In this document: positions 19,507-28,454 of the stretch, piece by piece
How the letters are laid out: each line of letters begins with the position of its first letter
Numbering within the stretch: the first letter of the stretch is position 1
NCBI GenBank assembly: GCA_002702725.1
Contig: PABE01000050.1
Location: 1-44,760 of the forward strand
DNA length: 44,760 bases
Source of the DNA: Porticoccaceae bacterium
Lineage (GTDB): Bacteria; Pseudomonadota; Gammaproteobacteria; Pseudomonadales; Porticoccaceae
Reading direction: 5' to 3'
Program-made: the position numbers and the translations under genes
The notes under the pieces: generated by a model
What the model was told of the DNA's origin: nothing
Seen by the model: the letters and a program-made list of their open reading frames with translations, nothing else
Databases searched by the model: none

Positions 19507-20112
19507 TTATCGGCCAGCTATGGTCTGCCAGATATAGCGGATATCGGCAGACAGACTCCAATTTTCGATATATTCCCGGTTCACCCTGACTTTATCGGGA
19601 AAAATGACATCGCGATTATAGGCTTCAGGGTCCGTTTGCCCGGCGAGAATGGCCTCTTCATCACGATACTTCAACGTCGCAGGGCCGGTAATTCCGGGCC
19701 GGATCGACAGAATGGCTCGGTCTTCGCCAGTCAATCGGTCTGCAAAACCCGGAACATCCGGCCTCGGCCCAACAAAGCTCATATCGCCACGAAGCACATT
19801 GATAAGCTGAGGCAGTTCATCAATCTTTGCTTTTCTCAGAAAACGTCCAAGTTTCGTTATCCTGGGATCAGCCCCGGTCGTCACGGTCGTATCAACACCG
19901 GGAACATTACGCATGGTTCGAATCTTGATGACTCTGAATAACCTGCCGTCCCGCCCGATTCGAGACTGGGTGAAAAAACCGTTCTGTCGAGTATCAATGG
20001 TAGCGGCAAGCCAGGCGAAAAGAATCAACCACCAGGTCAGCATAAGCCCAAGGGCAGCACCCAGAACATCGAAGCCACGCTTCGTCGCCGCCTGAGTCCT
20101 GGAGAGCGCCAT
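19507..20112 (-). CDS. PglC-like initiating phosphoglycosyl transferase
   Basis: A 201-residue bacterial sugar transferase of the small, single-domain (PglC/WcaJ C-terminal) type. One hydrophobic re-entrant helix lies at residues about 14-38, followed by the catalytic block KIDELPQLINVL with the Asp-Glu pair at 98-99, and by SFVGPRP. It transfers a sugar phosphate to undecaprenyl phosphate to start the repeat unit. With the WbpM-like and DegT-like enzymes nearby, a di-amino-trideoxy or bacillosamine-type first sugar is a reasonable inference. Its ATG overlaps the preceding sulfotransferase stop by one base (TGATG), so the genes are coupled. Confidence 0.93.
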   Translation of the reverse strand: MALSRTQAATKRGFDVLGAALGLMLTWWLILFAWLAATIDTRQNGFFTQSRIGRDGRLFRVIKIRTMRNVPGVDTTVTTGADPRITKLGRFLRKAKIDELPQLINVLRGDMSFVGPRPDVPGFADRLTGEDRAILSIRPGITGPATLKYRDEEAILAGQTDPEAYNRDVIFPDKVRVNREYIENWSLSADIRYIWQTIAGR

Positions 20113-20969
20113 CAGGCGTATCCGTAGCGTGCCAAGGTATTGTGAACCAATTGATCGAGACGTTGTAACGATGCCTCATCAAGAGCGACCCGACCTTTGC
20201 CGACACTATCGGAACGCACCCCCTCGACTGCCTTTGCAATCTCCTCAGGGGTCGCATCAATCCCGAGAAATGTCAGAATCCTGACAAATTCACTCTCTGG
20301 CGAATCGACAAAGGCCTCATACGGAATTTCCAACCAACGCTCCTTCGACATACCAGCAAACGCATCGGCCGCCTTCTCTACACAGGCCTGCCATTGCAGA
20401 GCGCAAACCTCATCCAATGAATGTTTTTTCAGCAGTTCATCCATGCCGTCAAGTTGAGGCCCCCAAAAAGCCAGCCTCTCCACCCGGGAAAGCGAGCGAT
20501 AGAGTCGATTCCAGAGGTAGCGGCCACCGTAGTATGGAAGATCAGAGAGTGGCACAAAGCGGGTTTTTCGCATCAGGTACGGAATATCAAGCTTCGCCTT
20601 CCATCGTTTCATGGCGGAACCCACAGCATCAAGGCCATCTCGACGTATGAACAGATACCTTGCATTGGGAATCACCGCATCCACAAATGGCACGCGAAGA
20701 GAATTAGCACAGGTTTTCTCCACCACTGTATGAGCGCGGTAGCGTCTCGCAACCCAGTCGAATTGCGCGTGTATGTAAGAGCGCACAGACTCTCCAGCCG
20801 CTTCGATGGGTAGCTCATCCGACGGATATCGCACATTGCCGTGCCGCCATATGTAGTTGATTTCGTCACAGGGCCATGTAGCCACGCCTTCGACCTTGGA
20901 CAGCACGTCTCGGAGCATATTTGTACCAGAGCGTGGCGCACCGATTATCACAATCGGTTGATAATCCAT
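20112..20969 (-). CDS. Sulfotransferase-family protein
   Basis: A 285-residue protein with the PAPS-binding 5'-phosphosulfate loop GAPRSGTNML at residues 10-19 and a 3'-phosphate-binding region around RYLFIRRDGLDAVGSAMKRW (104-123). These are typical of P-loop sulfotransferases that move sulfate from PAPS to hydroxyl or amino groups of glycans. There is no signal or membrane segment, so it would act in the cytoplasm on lipid-linked sugars or precursors. It overlaps its neighbours by one base on each side (TGATG at 20112 and 20969), embedding it in the polysaccharide operon. The acceptor is unknown, and some members of this family are not proven sulfotransferases. Confidence 0.85.
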   Translation of the reverse strand: MDYQPIVIIGAPRSGTNMLRDVLSKVEGVATWPCDEINYIWRHGNVRYPSDELPIEAAGESVRSYIHAQFDWVARRYRAHTVVEKTCANSLRVPFVDAVIPNARYLFIRRDGLDAVGSAMKRWKAKLDIPYLMRKTRFVPLSDLPYYGGRYLWNRLYRSLSRVERLAFWGPQLDGMDELLKKHSLDEVCALQWQACVEKAADAFAGMSKERWLEIPYEAFVDSPESEFVRILTFLGIDATPEEIAKAVEGVRSDSVGKGRVALDEASLQRLDQLVHNTLARYGYA

Positions 20970-22090
20970 CAGATCGGAACCCCCAGACTCCGGTACACAC
21001 TCAGATATGCTTCCTGAACGGCGTGAATATCAAACGCAGTTTTAGCCAGTTCGTTGGCCCGGCGGCCAAACTCGAGTCTCAGGGAATGATCTTTCAGTAA
21101 TTCCAGGACCCGAGCGGTCATCTCATCAACATTCCGGTCCGGAACCAGGTAGCCCGTCTCACCATCCCGGACCGCCTCACGCACACCTGGCACATCGAAA
21201 GCCACGGTCGCCAACCCGGTGGCAGCCGCTTCCATCACCACCCGTGGAACGCCCTCTCGGTAAGAAGGAAAAAGGAGCAAATCCGCTTCGCCCAACAAGG
21301 GTTTAACATCACCCAATCTCCCCATGTATTCTATGTCAGACTGGAACCGTAACCACTCTATATCTACGGCATCAGGGTGGACAGGATCTTCCTCGCCTGC
21401 CAAGTAGAAACGCGTCCCCGGAATTTCAGCACGTACCCGCCTGGCAACCTCGGCAAACTCTGGAATTCCCTTCTGATTAAGCAATCGTCCGAGCATAACC
21501 ACCACGAGGCGATCAGGGTTATGACCAGTGCGATTCACATACGTAAACCGCTCCAGTGGCACTCCGGAACCGGCTATCAACCGGGCCTTCCCCTCAGGCA
21601 GCCAGTGATTATCCAAAAACAATGCACGGTCATCGCGGTTCTGAAAAATAGTGATATCCGCCCGTGGCAGTGCCGTCCTATAGCCTGCGCTGGCAATTCG
21701 GGTCACAAGTCCACCCTGGATAAAGGCATGACCCAGCCCTGTGATCGTATTCACCACTCTTACGGACTCACTCAATTCATTTCGGGCGACCAATGTACCC
21801 ATTATCACTGGCTTGGCATGAAAGAAATGCACCAGGGACGGCTTCCATTTCCGAATAATACGCCGTAGTATCCGGCCGGTACGCCAGTCAGCCAAGGGTG
21901 AGAAACCACCACGGTTAAAAACAATGGGTTCCAGTGTTGCTCCCAGACGTTCCAGCGTCCTGCTTTCCTTGTCATCCGCTGTTGCCAAGACAACCTGCCA
22001 GCCACCGCGCAGAAAACGCTCGATCAACTCACGACGGGAGCTTGAGAGTGCATAGCCACGGTTGGCAGAAAAAAGTACTGTCTTGTTCAT
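20969..22090 (-). CDS. GT4 glycosyltransferase (PglA-like)
   Basis: A 373-residue GT-B fold enzyme. The C-terminal nucleotide-sugar domain carries GRLLNQKGIPEF (about 201-212) and the E-x7-E motif of GT4 in REGVPRVVMEAAATG (about 278-292). The overall layout resembles PglA/WbnH-type enzymes that add the second sugar, often GalNAc alpha-1,3, to a bacillosamine-type lipid-linked sugar. This fits the PglC-like initiator two genes further on. The donor sugar cannot be fixed. It overlaps the sulfotransferase gene by one base and follows asnB after 22 nt. Confidence 0.9.
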   Translation of the reverse strand: MNKTVLFSANRGYALSSSRRELIERFLRGGWQVVLATADDKESRTLERLGATLEPIVFNRGGFSPLADWRTGRILRRIIRKWKPSLVHFFHAKPVIMGTLVARNELSESVRVVNTITGLGHAFIQGGLVTRIASAGYRTALPRADITIFQNRDDRALFLDNHWLPEGKARLIAGSGVPLERFTYVNRTGHNPDRLVVVMLGRLLNQKGIPEFAEVARRVRAEIPGTRFYLAGEEDPVHPDAVDIEWLRFQSDIEYMGRLGDVKPLLGEADLLLFPSYREGVPRVVMEAAATGLATVAFDVPGVREAVRDGETGYLVPDRNVDEMTARVLELLKDHSLRLEFGRRANELAKTAFDIHAVQEAYLSVYRSLGVPI

Positions 22091-22112
22091 TCAGATAAAC
22101 CAATAATGTGGA

Positions 22113-24050
22113 TCAATGCGCTTCCGGATTTGCTTCGAGCCATGCCTGGAACATCAATGCATCCCAAAGATAATAATGCCAACGACGCTTACCGGAAATA
22201 TGCTCTTCCCACATACGCCGAATCGGAGCCGGATTGAAGAATCCTTCCTGGCACATTCGCTTCTCGTCCAGTAACTCCTCAGCCCAGTCGCGCAGAGCCC
22301 CCCGGAGCCATTGTTCGATGGGCACGCCGAAGCCCATCTTGGGACGGTCGATAAGCGACTGCGGCACGTAACGGTACAACACCTGGCGGAGAAGCCACTT
22401 TCCTTGACCGTTACGGTATTTATATTCGGACGGTACTCTCCAGGCGAATTCCACCACCCGAGGATCCAATAGCGGCACCCGCGCCTCCAGGCTTACAGCC
22501 ATGCTGGCCCGGTCCACCTTAGTGAGAATATCGTCCGGCAGATAAGTCATCATGTCCAAGTACATCATCTGCTCACGTAACCCCGGCAGGACTGGCAGGC
22601 AATCTGGGCAGCTGAGAATCGTCTCCGGTTCGCTAGCACCCAGCACCAACTCGTCCGGTTTTTTGGTATGTGACACAAGACTGCGGTAAAAGGACTGGCC
22701 GTCAGGGTACGCAAGAACCTCGGCCAGCTTGGGCAACCGGTCTGCCAGATTGGAGACCTGTAACCGCCGGGGCAGCCGTCTCTGCATCCTGTCCAGTGTG
22801 TGCCCGGGTGCCCGGTTCAGTATCCCGGCCAGCAGCCCCCTCAGAGGACGTGGCAGCAAACGCAATTTGCTCCAGATCTGGTAGCCCAATACGTAGCGGT
22901 TGTAGCCGCAGAACAGTTCGTCACCGCCATCCCCGGAGAGGCTCACCGTCACATGCCGCCGGGCAAGCTGACTTACCAAGAAGGTGGGTATCTGAGAGGA
23001 ATCCGAAAACGGCTCATCATAGATTTCAGGTAAGCGCGGGATGACGGCCATCGCCTCTTCGGACGTGACGTAAAGCTCGGTATGATCTGTGCCCAGGTAC
23101 TCGGCCACCGCCTTAGCGTGCCGGGCCTCGTTGTATGCTTCTTCATGGAAACCGATGGAAAATGTCCTCACCGGCCGCTCGCTCTGTGCTTGCATCAGAG
23201 CGGCGACGGTGGTGGAATCATAGCCGCCGGAAAGAAATGCCCCGAGTGGCACATCGGCCATCATGCGCCTGCCCACAGCATCGCGCAGCAGCGCATCCAA
23301 CTCATCCGTCAGCCTCTCCGCCTCGCCGGCCGCAGCGGCTAGCCCCTGCTCCGCCACTTGACCCAGATCCCAATAGCAAACCGGCTCACCCACATCCCGA
23401 CCACCGTCGCGAATGGCGACAAAATGGGCCGGTGGTAACTTAAATATATTCCGATAGATGCTCCATGGGGCAGGCACATAATTATGCCGCATATAGAGTG
23501 CCAGGGCATCCCGATCCACCACTCCCTGCCAATCGGGATGCGCGATTAGCGCCTTCAGCTCGGAGCCGAAAAGAAAAGTATCGCCACTGCGGCCATAGTA
23601 GAGCGGTTTCTCCCCCATCCGGTCCCGAGCCAGAAACAATGCCCGCTCGGAGGCGTCCCATAGGGCGAATGCGAACATGCCGTTGATCCGCTCCAAGGCC
23701 CCCTGCACGCCCCAATGCCGCAGAGCGGCGAGCAGTGTCTCCGTGTCGGAATGACCGCGCCAGTCGAAGGCCCCGCCTTCCGGCTCCAGCTCTTCGCGCA
23801 AATCCTGATGGTTATAGATCTCGCCATTATAGACCAAGACATACCGGCCGCACGGCGAATGCATGGGCTGGTGGCCGGCAGGAGAGAGATCAAGAATGGA
23901 AAGACGGCGGTGTGCCAAGGCCAGCCCCACAGCTTCATGGGTCCAGATACCCGCATCGTCTGGACCTCGACTCTCAATCCTGCGGGCCATGTTCTCGGCA
24001 ACAACAGTATTGGGTATATTTCTACCCCAGAAACCGGCAACTCCACACAT
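22113..24050 (-). CDS. asnB: Glutamine-hydrolysing asparagine synthase-type amidotransferase
   Basis: A 645-residue protein. An N-terminal class II glutaminase domain has the nucleophile Cys2 (MCGVAGFWG), followed by conserved LVYNGEIYN and SDTETLL. The C-terminal synthetase domain has the PP-loop SGGYDST (274-280) for ATP. It either makes asparagine or, as is common in O-antigen and capsule loci, amidates a carboxyl group such as that of a uronic acid. The position among glycan genes favours the latter, but this is inference. It ends 22 nt before the PglA-like gene and starts 3 nt after the methyltransferase stop. Confidence 0.93.
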   Translation of the reverse strand: MCGVAGFWGRNIPNTVVAENMARRIESRGPDDAGIWTHEAVGLALAHRRLSILDLSPAGHQPMHSPCGRYVLVYNGEIYNHQDLREELEPEGGAFDWRGHSDTETLLAALRHWGVQGALERINGMFAFALWDASERALFLARDRMGEKPLYYGRSGDTFLFGSELKALIAHPDWQGVVDRDALALYMRHNYVPAPWSIYRNIFKLPPAHFVAIRDGGRDVGEPVCYWDLGQVAEQGLAAAAGEAERLTDELDALLRDAVGRRMMADVPLGAFLSGGYDSTTVAALMQAQSERPVRTFSIGFHEEAYNEARHAKAVAEYLGTDHTELYVTSEEAMAVIPRLPEIYDEPFSDSSQIPTFLVSQLARRHVTVSLSGDGGDELFCGYNRYVLGYQIWSKLRLLPRPLRGLLAGILNRAPGHTLDRMQRRLPRRLQVSNLADRLPKLAEVLAYPDGQSFYRSLVSHTKKPDELVLGASEPETILSCPDCLPVLPGLREQMMYLDMMTYLPDDILTKVDRASMAVSLEARVPLLDPRVVEFAWRVPSEYKYRNGQGKWLLRQVLYRYVPQSLIDRPKMGFGVPIEQWLRGALRDWAEELLDEKRMCQEGFFNPAPIRRMWEEHISGKRRWHYYLWDALMFQAWLEANPEAH

Positions 24051-24053
24051 GGG

Positions 24054-24875
24054 TTAACGATCCACCGAAGGAGCACGGAAGACGAACTCATTGCAGCCGT
24101 GGTGGCCGTCCACTGTCGTCATCCGATTCAATGTGTAACAGTGTTGTAGATAGAAGGCTAGAACTGCCTCAGGACGTGCCACCACGAACGGATAGCCACC
24201 CAACCAATCGAGGATATCCCGCCGTGGATCCATCCCCCGTTTTTTTTGTGAGGAAGAACTGACAACCCATTTGACTGTATGACGCGCCAGGAAATAGGGA
24301 GCATGAACGGCGATGATGGCGGAACGCTCCAGTTCCCCCTTAATATACGTCAGCTTAACCCTGATCCAGCATTTCGACAGCCACCGCTGGTCGTTATAGA
24401 GCGCCACGAACAACTGTCCCCCCTCGTTCACCAGCGAGAACATATTGGCCAGCGCCCGCCACATATCCACTGTATGGTGAAGCATGCCCCAGGAATAGAC
24501 CACGTCGAAGATAGCCAACTTATCCAGACAGTCCTCGTCCAGCACGTCCCCGCCTTCGATAATACAGCCCTCGTCACCGGTGCGGTAACACCCACACAGT
24601 GCCTGGGTGCAACCGACTGACTCCGGATCGTAACCGAATGAATGGACCGCGGGAGCAAGGTTCCTTGCTGCCAACGAAAAAGGACCGCTCTCTGAACCTG
24701 TATCCATAATGCGCAGTCCATCCAGCGCCTCCCATTCAAGCATCTCCCAAAGACTCTGTTCGGCGACTGCAATCCGCTCGTCATCCACCAGCTCTAGATA
24801 GCGGGCGCAGCTATGGGCGAAGTCAAATCGGGCTCCTGCCCTTTGTTGCTCTGTCCTTGATGCCTCAGTACGCAT
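24054..24875 (-). CDS. Class I SAM-dependent methyltransferase
   Basis: A 273-residue protein with a Rossmann-type SAM-binding start LRIMDTGSESGPFSLAA (about 54-70; the motif I is DTGSESG rather than the usual DxGxGxG) and an acidic loop GYDPESV. The post-I block FDVVYSWGMLHHTVDMWRAL follows, as in many small-molecule and sugar methyltransferases. It probably adds a methyl group to a repeat-unit sugar or a terminal residue. Its first bases overlap the preceding GT4 gene by 11 nt. It contains an eight-A run on the coding strand (about 24240-24247), which is worth noting but less striking than the G10 tract at 29080. Confidence 0.8.
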   Translation of the reverse strand: MRTEASRTEQQRAGARFDFAHSCARYLELVDDERIAVAEQSLWEMLEWEALDGLRIMDTGSESGPFSLAARNLAPAVHSFGYDPESVGCTQALCGCYRTGDEGCIIEGGDVLDEDCLDKLAIFDVVYSWGMLHHTVDMWRALANMFSLVNEGGQLFVALYNDQRWLSKCWIRVKLTYIKGELERSAIIAVHAPYFLARHTVKWVVSSSSQKKRGMDPRRDILDWLGGYPFVVARPEAVLAFYLQHCYTLNRMTTVDGHHGCNEFVFRAPSVDR

Positions 24876-26019
24876 TGCGTTCCCTTGTTAACAATTGCTG
24901 GTAAATGTCTGTGTACCGCCCCACCACGAAACCTAAACCGTAATGACGCTTAACACGCTCCCGTGCAGCTTGGCCAAGAAGTTGGCGTTCCTGCGAACTC
25001 TTGCGAATCATTGTTTGCAAAGCCTCGGCTAGTGCCTCACTGTCCGAAGCTGCTACCACAATACCGGTATCACCGACGATATCAGCACAATCGCCGACAT
25101 CCGTGGTCACACACGGAACCCCGGAAGCCATGGCCTCTCCGAGTACATTGGGAAATGCCTCCGACAAGGAACTGAGGCAAAAAACGTCTATCGCATGCAT
25201 CAGTCGGTGCACATCGCTTCGCTCGCCGATAAAGACGAACTGTGCCATGAGCTCCGGCGGCACGATGCCCGCCAAGGCCGGATGACTCGGGAACACCTCC
25301 CGCCCCACGAGAAGAAAGCGAGCCAAAGGGTTTTCTCGCACCACCCGCACAGCCGCCCGCAGGAACGAAGGGTGATCCTTCATGGGATGAAAACGAGCCA
25401 CGTGACCGATCACGACGGCATCCGCCGGTAGGCCCAGTTCCTTCCGAACCAGCGCCCCCGTTCCCGGATCCGGCTGGAGCCGTTCCAGATCGAAGCCGTT
25501 GGGGATAACCGTCGACTGGGAACCCCGGAAACCAAAAGACTCATGCTGAGTCCGCGATAGGTGACTGTTGTAAATGATGGCGTCCGCCCCCCCAGATATA
25601 AGGCGATCGGCCCGGATGACCTGTCGGGTCATAGGTTTTTCTGCCACCAGACTGTACAAGCTTTGCCGGATGTTCCAGACGACAGCGGGCCTGCCTGGCA
25701 TCATGCGGGCCGTAACACTGGCCACAAGATTGCCGTGGTACATCCATCCCTGGATGACATCAGGCCGAAGCTCTCGAACCAATCTCCACAACCGTCCGAT
25801 TACACCTGGCGTGGGCGCGCCCCGGCGCATGTGTAACGCGTGAACCGGCACGCCCAACGACTGGATCAGTACCCCGAACGTTCCAGTATCCCTAAGCGAG
25901 ACCACAGCAGACTCGTACCGCGCAGCCAACCCACCCGCCAGAACATTATACAGTGCTCGTTCCGCACCGCCGGTGGAAAGGCCGGTAATGACATGGAGTA
26001 CACGTGGCTTTTCCATCAT
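24865..26019 (-). CDS. GT4 glycosyltransferase
   Basis: About 384 residues, starting MMEKPRVLHVITGLSTGGAERALYNVL, the classic N terminus of GT4 enzymes. The GT4 E-x7-E motif is in LSEAFPNVLGEAMASG. The frame stays open for 32 codons upstream, but two adjacent ATG codons at 26019 and 26016 overlap the upstream Wzy-like stop (ATGATG with TGA) and lie beside GGAGG, so translational coupling is likely. The linkage made is unknown. The end overlaps the methyltransferase gene by 11 nt. Confidence 0.9.
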   Translation of the reverse strand: MMEKPRVLHVITGLSTGGAERALYNVLAGGLAARYESAVVSLRDTGTFGVLIQSLGVPVHALHMRRGAPTPGVIGRLWRLVRELRPDVIQGWMYHGNLVASVTARMMPGRPAVVWNIRQSLYSLVAEKPMTRQVIRADRLISGGADAIIYNSHLSRTQHESFGFRGSQSTVIPNGFDLERLQPDPGTGALVRKELGLPADAVVIGHVARFHPMKDHPSFLRAAVRVVRENPLARFLLVGREVFPSHPALAGIVPPELMAQFVFIGERSDVHRLMHAIDVFCLSSLSEAFPNVLGEAMASGVPCVTTDVGDCADIVGDTGIVVAASDSEALAEALQTMIRKSSQERQLLGQAARERVKRHYGLGFVVGRYTDIYQQLLTRERNAY

Positions 26020-27041
26020 CCTCCAGCAAACCCCATTGCCGGCTGCCCCATACGCAGCAACCATGTCATTATTCCATAAACTATGATAGCCACGAGAAAC
26101 GCCGGACGTCGCCATCCGGTAAGTGCCAACCCTGCCAATAAGACCAGCAGCATGCCGCTTTCAAATATTCGGGCAGTAATTTCGATGAGCCAATATGTAC
26201 TGAGATAGAAAACGATAATTCCTGTTTCAAAGGCATGCTCTCGCAAGAAGCGCCTACCGTCCATGACCATAATCACGAAAACCAGTAGCCAAAACACGAA
26301 ACCAAGGCCACTAACGTCCGTCATTGCGAAATTGTACGTCTCGACCTGCCGCGCCCCCAAGAGCGAGGCCAGCCACGCCAAACCGAAAGCTACGCCGACG
26401 CCCATGGTTCCGAACACAAGCGTTCGAACATCCGGACCCAATTTTAGACACCTTGCCCCTTTGGCCACCAAGTGAACGGCCAGCACAAAGAAAAATGAGG
26501 CATGGACGAATGGTGTTACGCCCATCAGCACGGAGCGCACGGTTCTACTTGGTGAGAACCAGCCCCAAAGAAACAGCGCGATCGCGGCGCCCTGCCGCAA
26601 ATGAACCAGATGATTCTTCAACACCACCGGCAGCAGCATGAATAGCAGCAGCCAGATGAAATGACGTGGATCACTTCGCAGTACGAGCCATGCCACCGAG
26701 GTCGCGGAACCGAATATAATAATCCGAACGACGGTCTCTGCGGTAAGAAAGGCACCGAGACCGGCATTAATCAGAAGCCAAACCGGTTCATTCGAAAGTG
26801 TAACAAGGAGACCACGGTCCAACATCCCCAACAGCCGCACCCAGGAATGCTCCGCGTAAATCAAATAGTTTCCAAAATCCTTAAAATGTTCTGCCGGAAT
26901 CTGGGAGAGCATCCCTCCATAACCTACTGCCACAAACAACACCAGCAGCTTATAGACTGCGCATCCCACACGCACTCTGTGCACTGAAATTCCAGAGCCA
27001 AGCGACCATTGTTCGTCTGGCAGCATAATTCGATTAATCAC
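26016..27041 (-). CDS. Polytopic membrane protein, Wzy/EpsG-like polymerase candidate
   Basis: About 341 residues with roughly eight to ten hydrophobic segments and no other recognisable domain. The short motif HLVHLRQGAAIALFLWG resembles the conserved Arg-containing segment (R-Q) of EpsG/Wzy-family polysaccharide polymerases. In a locus with a Wzx-type flippase and Wzz, a Wzy polymerase is expected, and this is the only good candidate. The frame is open to 27110, but a GTG at 27041 has GGAGAGG about 5 nt upstream and removes a Cys/Arg-rich, unlikely N terminus. Sequence conservation in this family is low, so the assignment is by topology and context. Confidence 0.7.
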   Translation of the reverse strand: MINRIMLPDEQWSLGSGISVHRVRVGCAVYKLLVLFVAVGYGGMLSQIPAEHFKDFGNYLIYAEHSWVRLLGMLDRGLLVTLSNEPVWLLINAGLGAFLTAETVVRIIIFGSATSVAWLVLRSDPRHFIWLLLFMLLPVVLKNHLVHLRQGAAIALFLWGWFSPSRTVRSVLMGVTPFVHASFFFVLAVHLVAKGARCLKLGPDVRTLVFGTMGVGVAFGLAWLASLLGARQVETYNFAMTDVSGLGFVFWLLVFVIMVMDGRRFLREHAFETGIIVFYLSTYWLIEITARIFESGMLLVLLAGLALTGWRRPAFLVAIIVYGIMTWLLRMGQPAMGFAGG

Positions 27042-27326
27042 ACAACCTCTCCAGCACCCCGATGCACAAGTACGCCTGCAGCCCGCTATTATGCCAAGCG
27101 CTATCGACACGCTACCTGCGACATTCTGAAGTTACCATATCAGCATCGCTCCATTACCGAGCCACTCACCCTTCAGACAGCCGCAGCCCACAAAGAAAAA
27201 AGCCATCGTTTCCATTACAGAGACAACACACAGACACACCCTACTTTGCGAGTCAACCAATATAACTCTCGCCCTGTGGGCAGCTTAATCCCATAGTAGC
27301 TGAGCGAATCAACAACGAGGTTATCT
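27042..27326. other. 285-nt gap without a gene
   Basis: No convincing open frame, RNA gene or terminator is seen on either strand. It separates two overlapping gene runs within the polysaccharide locus and may hold a promoter for the Wzy-like gene. It could equally be a decayed gene. Confidence 0.4.
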
Positions 27327-28454
27327 TCAAACATCAACCTGAATCTTATCTAAGCCGAGCACCTTATCCCACTGAGCCATGATTCGGCGCGGAGAAAAGC
27401 GATCCCGCACCGCGATGGCGGCTTCGCTCATCCGCAGTCGTCTGTCACCATGTTCCATCAGATATTTCATGGCGCAAGCCATGCCGGCCGCCCCCTCGGA
27501 CGGTGGCACCAGGTAGCCATCCACCCCTTCGCGGATGATATCTGCCGGCCCCGTCTCGCAATCGAAGCTCACTGCCGGCAGTCCATGCGCCATTGCCTCT
27601 AATAGTGTGTTAGGGAATCCTTCAAAACGCGAACTCATAACAAACATATCTGCCCGAGTGTACCAATCCGCGAGGTTGCCGACCCGCCCCGGCAGATGGA
27701 CACGACCTACCAGCCCGAGCTCATCCCGATGCACCTCGAGTTGTTCACGCTGCATGCCCTCGCCCAAGATAACCAGATCCCAATCAGGAAATTGTTGCGC
27801 TAGTACAGAAAAAGCCGTCAGCAATTGATCAAACCCTTTTTGTTGATCCAGACGGCCCACACCGATAGCGACACGAGTTTCGGAATTCACTACCGAATCA
27901 GGCGATAAAGACGGCATCCCTTCCGGCAAAGGGAAGACTGTGGGATTGGGGATCACCCATCCTGTAGCCTTTATGCAACAATCGGCCAGCCAGCGTCGAG
28001 CTCTCTCAGTCTGCACGACCACTCCTTTTGCGTGCGGATAGGTAAGACGCCTCAGCATTTCAAGGCTCCAACTCAGAGGCATTGCAGGGGGAAATATCCG
28101 CTCAGAGACCACCACCGGCACCTTCAACCCACACGCCGCGAGCACCGCTGCGACATTCACATGCGGCAGGAAAGACAGGATTATGTCCGGCGCCAGTTCC
28201 CGAATAGCCCCACGCAGCGCACGGTAACGTCTCAGCTTATTGAACACGGAGCTGCTGCAGCTTCCAACACGGTCAGCCAAGTAATCCAGGTGTACGCGCT
28301 CATCCAACGGATATAAGCACTCACCCCGGCCGGAAAACGTTGGCATCAGCGTCACCTTATGGCCTTGGGCAGTCCAATGGTTGCATAGCAGGGCAGCAAC
28401 CCTCTCCGCACCGCCACCTTGCATCGAACTGACGAGAAAGAGGATACGGCTCAT
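27327..28454 (-). CDS. GT4 glycosyltransferase (PglH/PglJ-like, copy 1)
   Basis: About 375 residues starting MSRILFLVSSMQGGGAERVAALLCNHW. The C-terminal half has VAIGVGRLDQQKGFDQLL, LGEGMQREQLE and the GT4 motif SRFEGFPNTLLEAMAHG followed by CETGPADIIREGVDGYLV. The last block is typical of PglH/PglJ-like GalNAc or related transferases. It is clearly a relative of the GT at 30356. The ATG at 28454 overlaps the stop of the sulfotransferase-like gene (ATGA), whereas the longer frame to 28484 would overlap more and lacks homology. Confidence 0.92.
   Translation of the reverse strand: MSRILFLVSSMQGGGAERVAALLCNHWTAQGHKVTLMPTFSGRGECLYPLDERVHLDYLADRVGSCSSSVFNKLRRYRALRGAIRELAPDIILSFLPHVNVAAVLAACGLKVPVVVSERIFPPAMPLSWSLEMLRRLTYPHAKGVVVQTERARRWLADCCIKATGWVIPNPTVFPLPEGMPSLSPDSVVNSETRVAIGVGRLDQQKGFDQLLTAFSVLAQQFPDWDLVILGEGMQREQLEVHRDELGLVGRVHLPGRVGNLADWYTRADMFVMSSRFEGFPNTLLEAMAHGLPAVSFDCETGPADIIREGVDGYLVPPSEGAAGMACAMKYLMEHGDRRLRMSEAAIAVRDRFSPRRIMAQWDKVLGLDKIQVDV

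Noticed and set aside
24240-24247. A8 run in the methyltransferase as a phase-variation tract
   Set aside because: Runs of eight A are common by chance in AT-richer genes and less prone to slippage than G10; I keep only the G10 tract as a real candidate.
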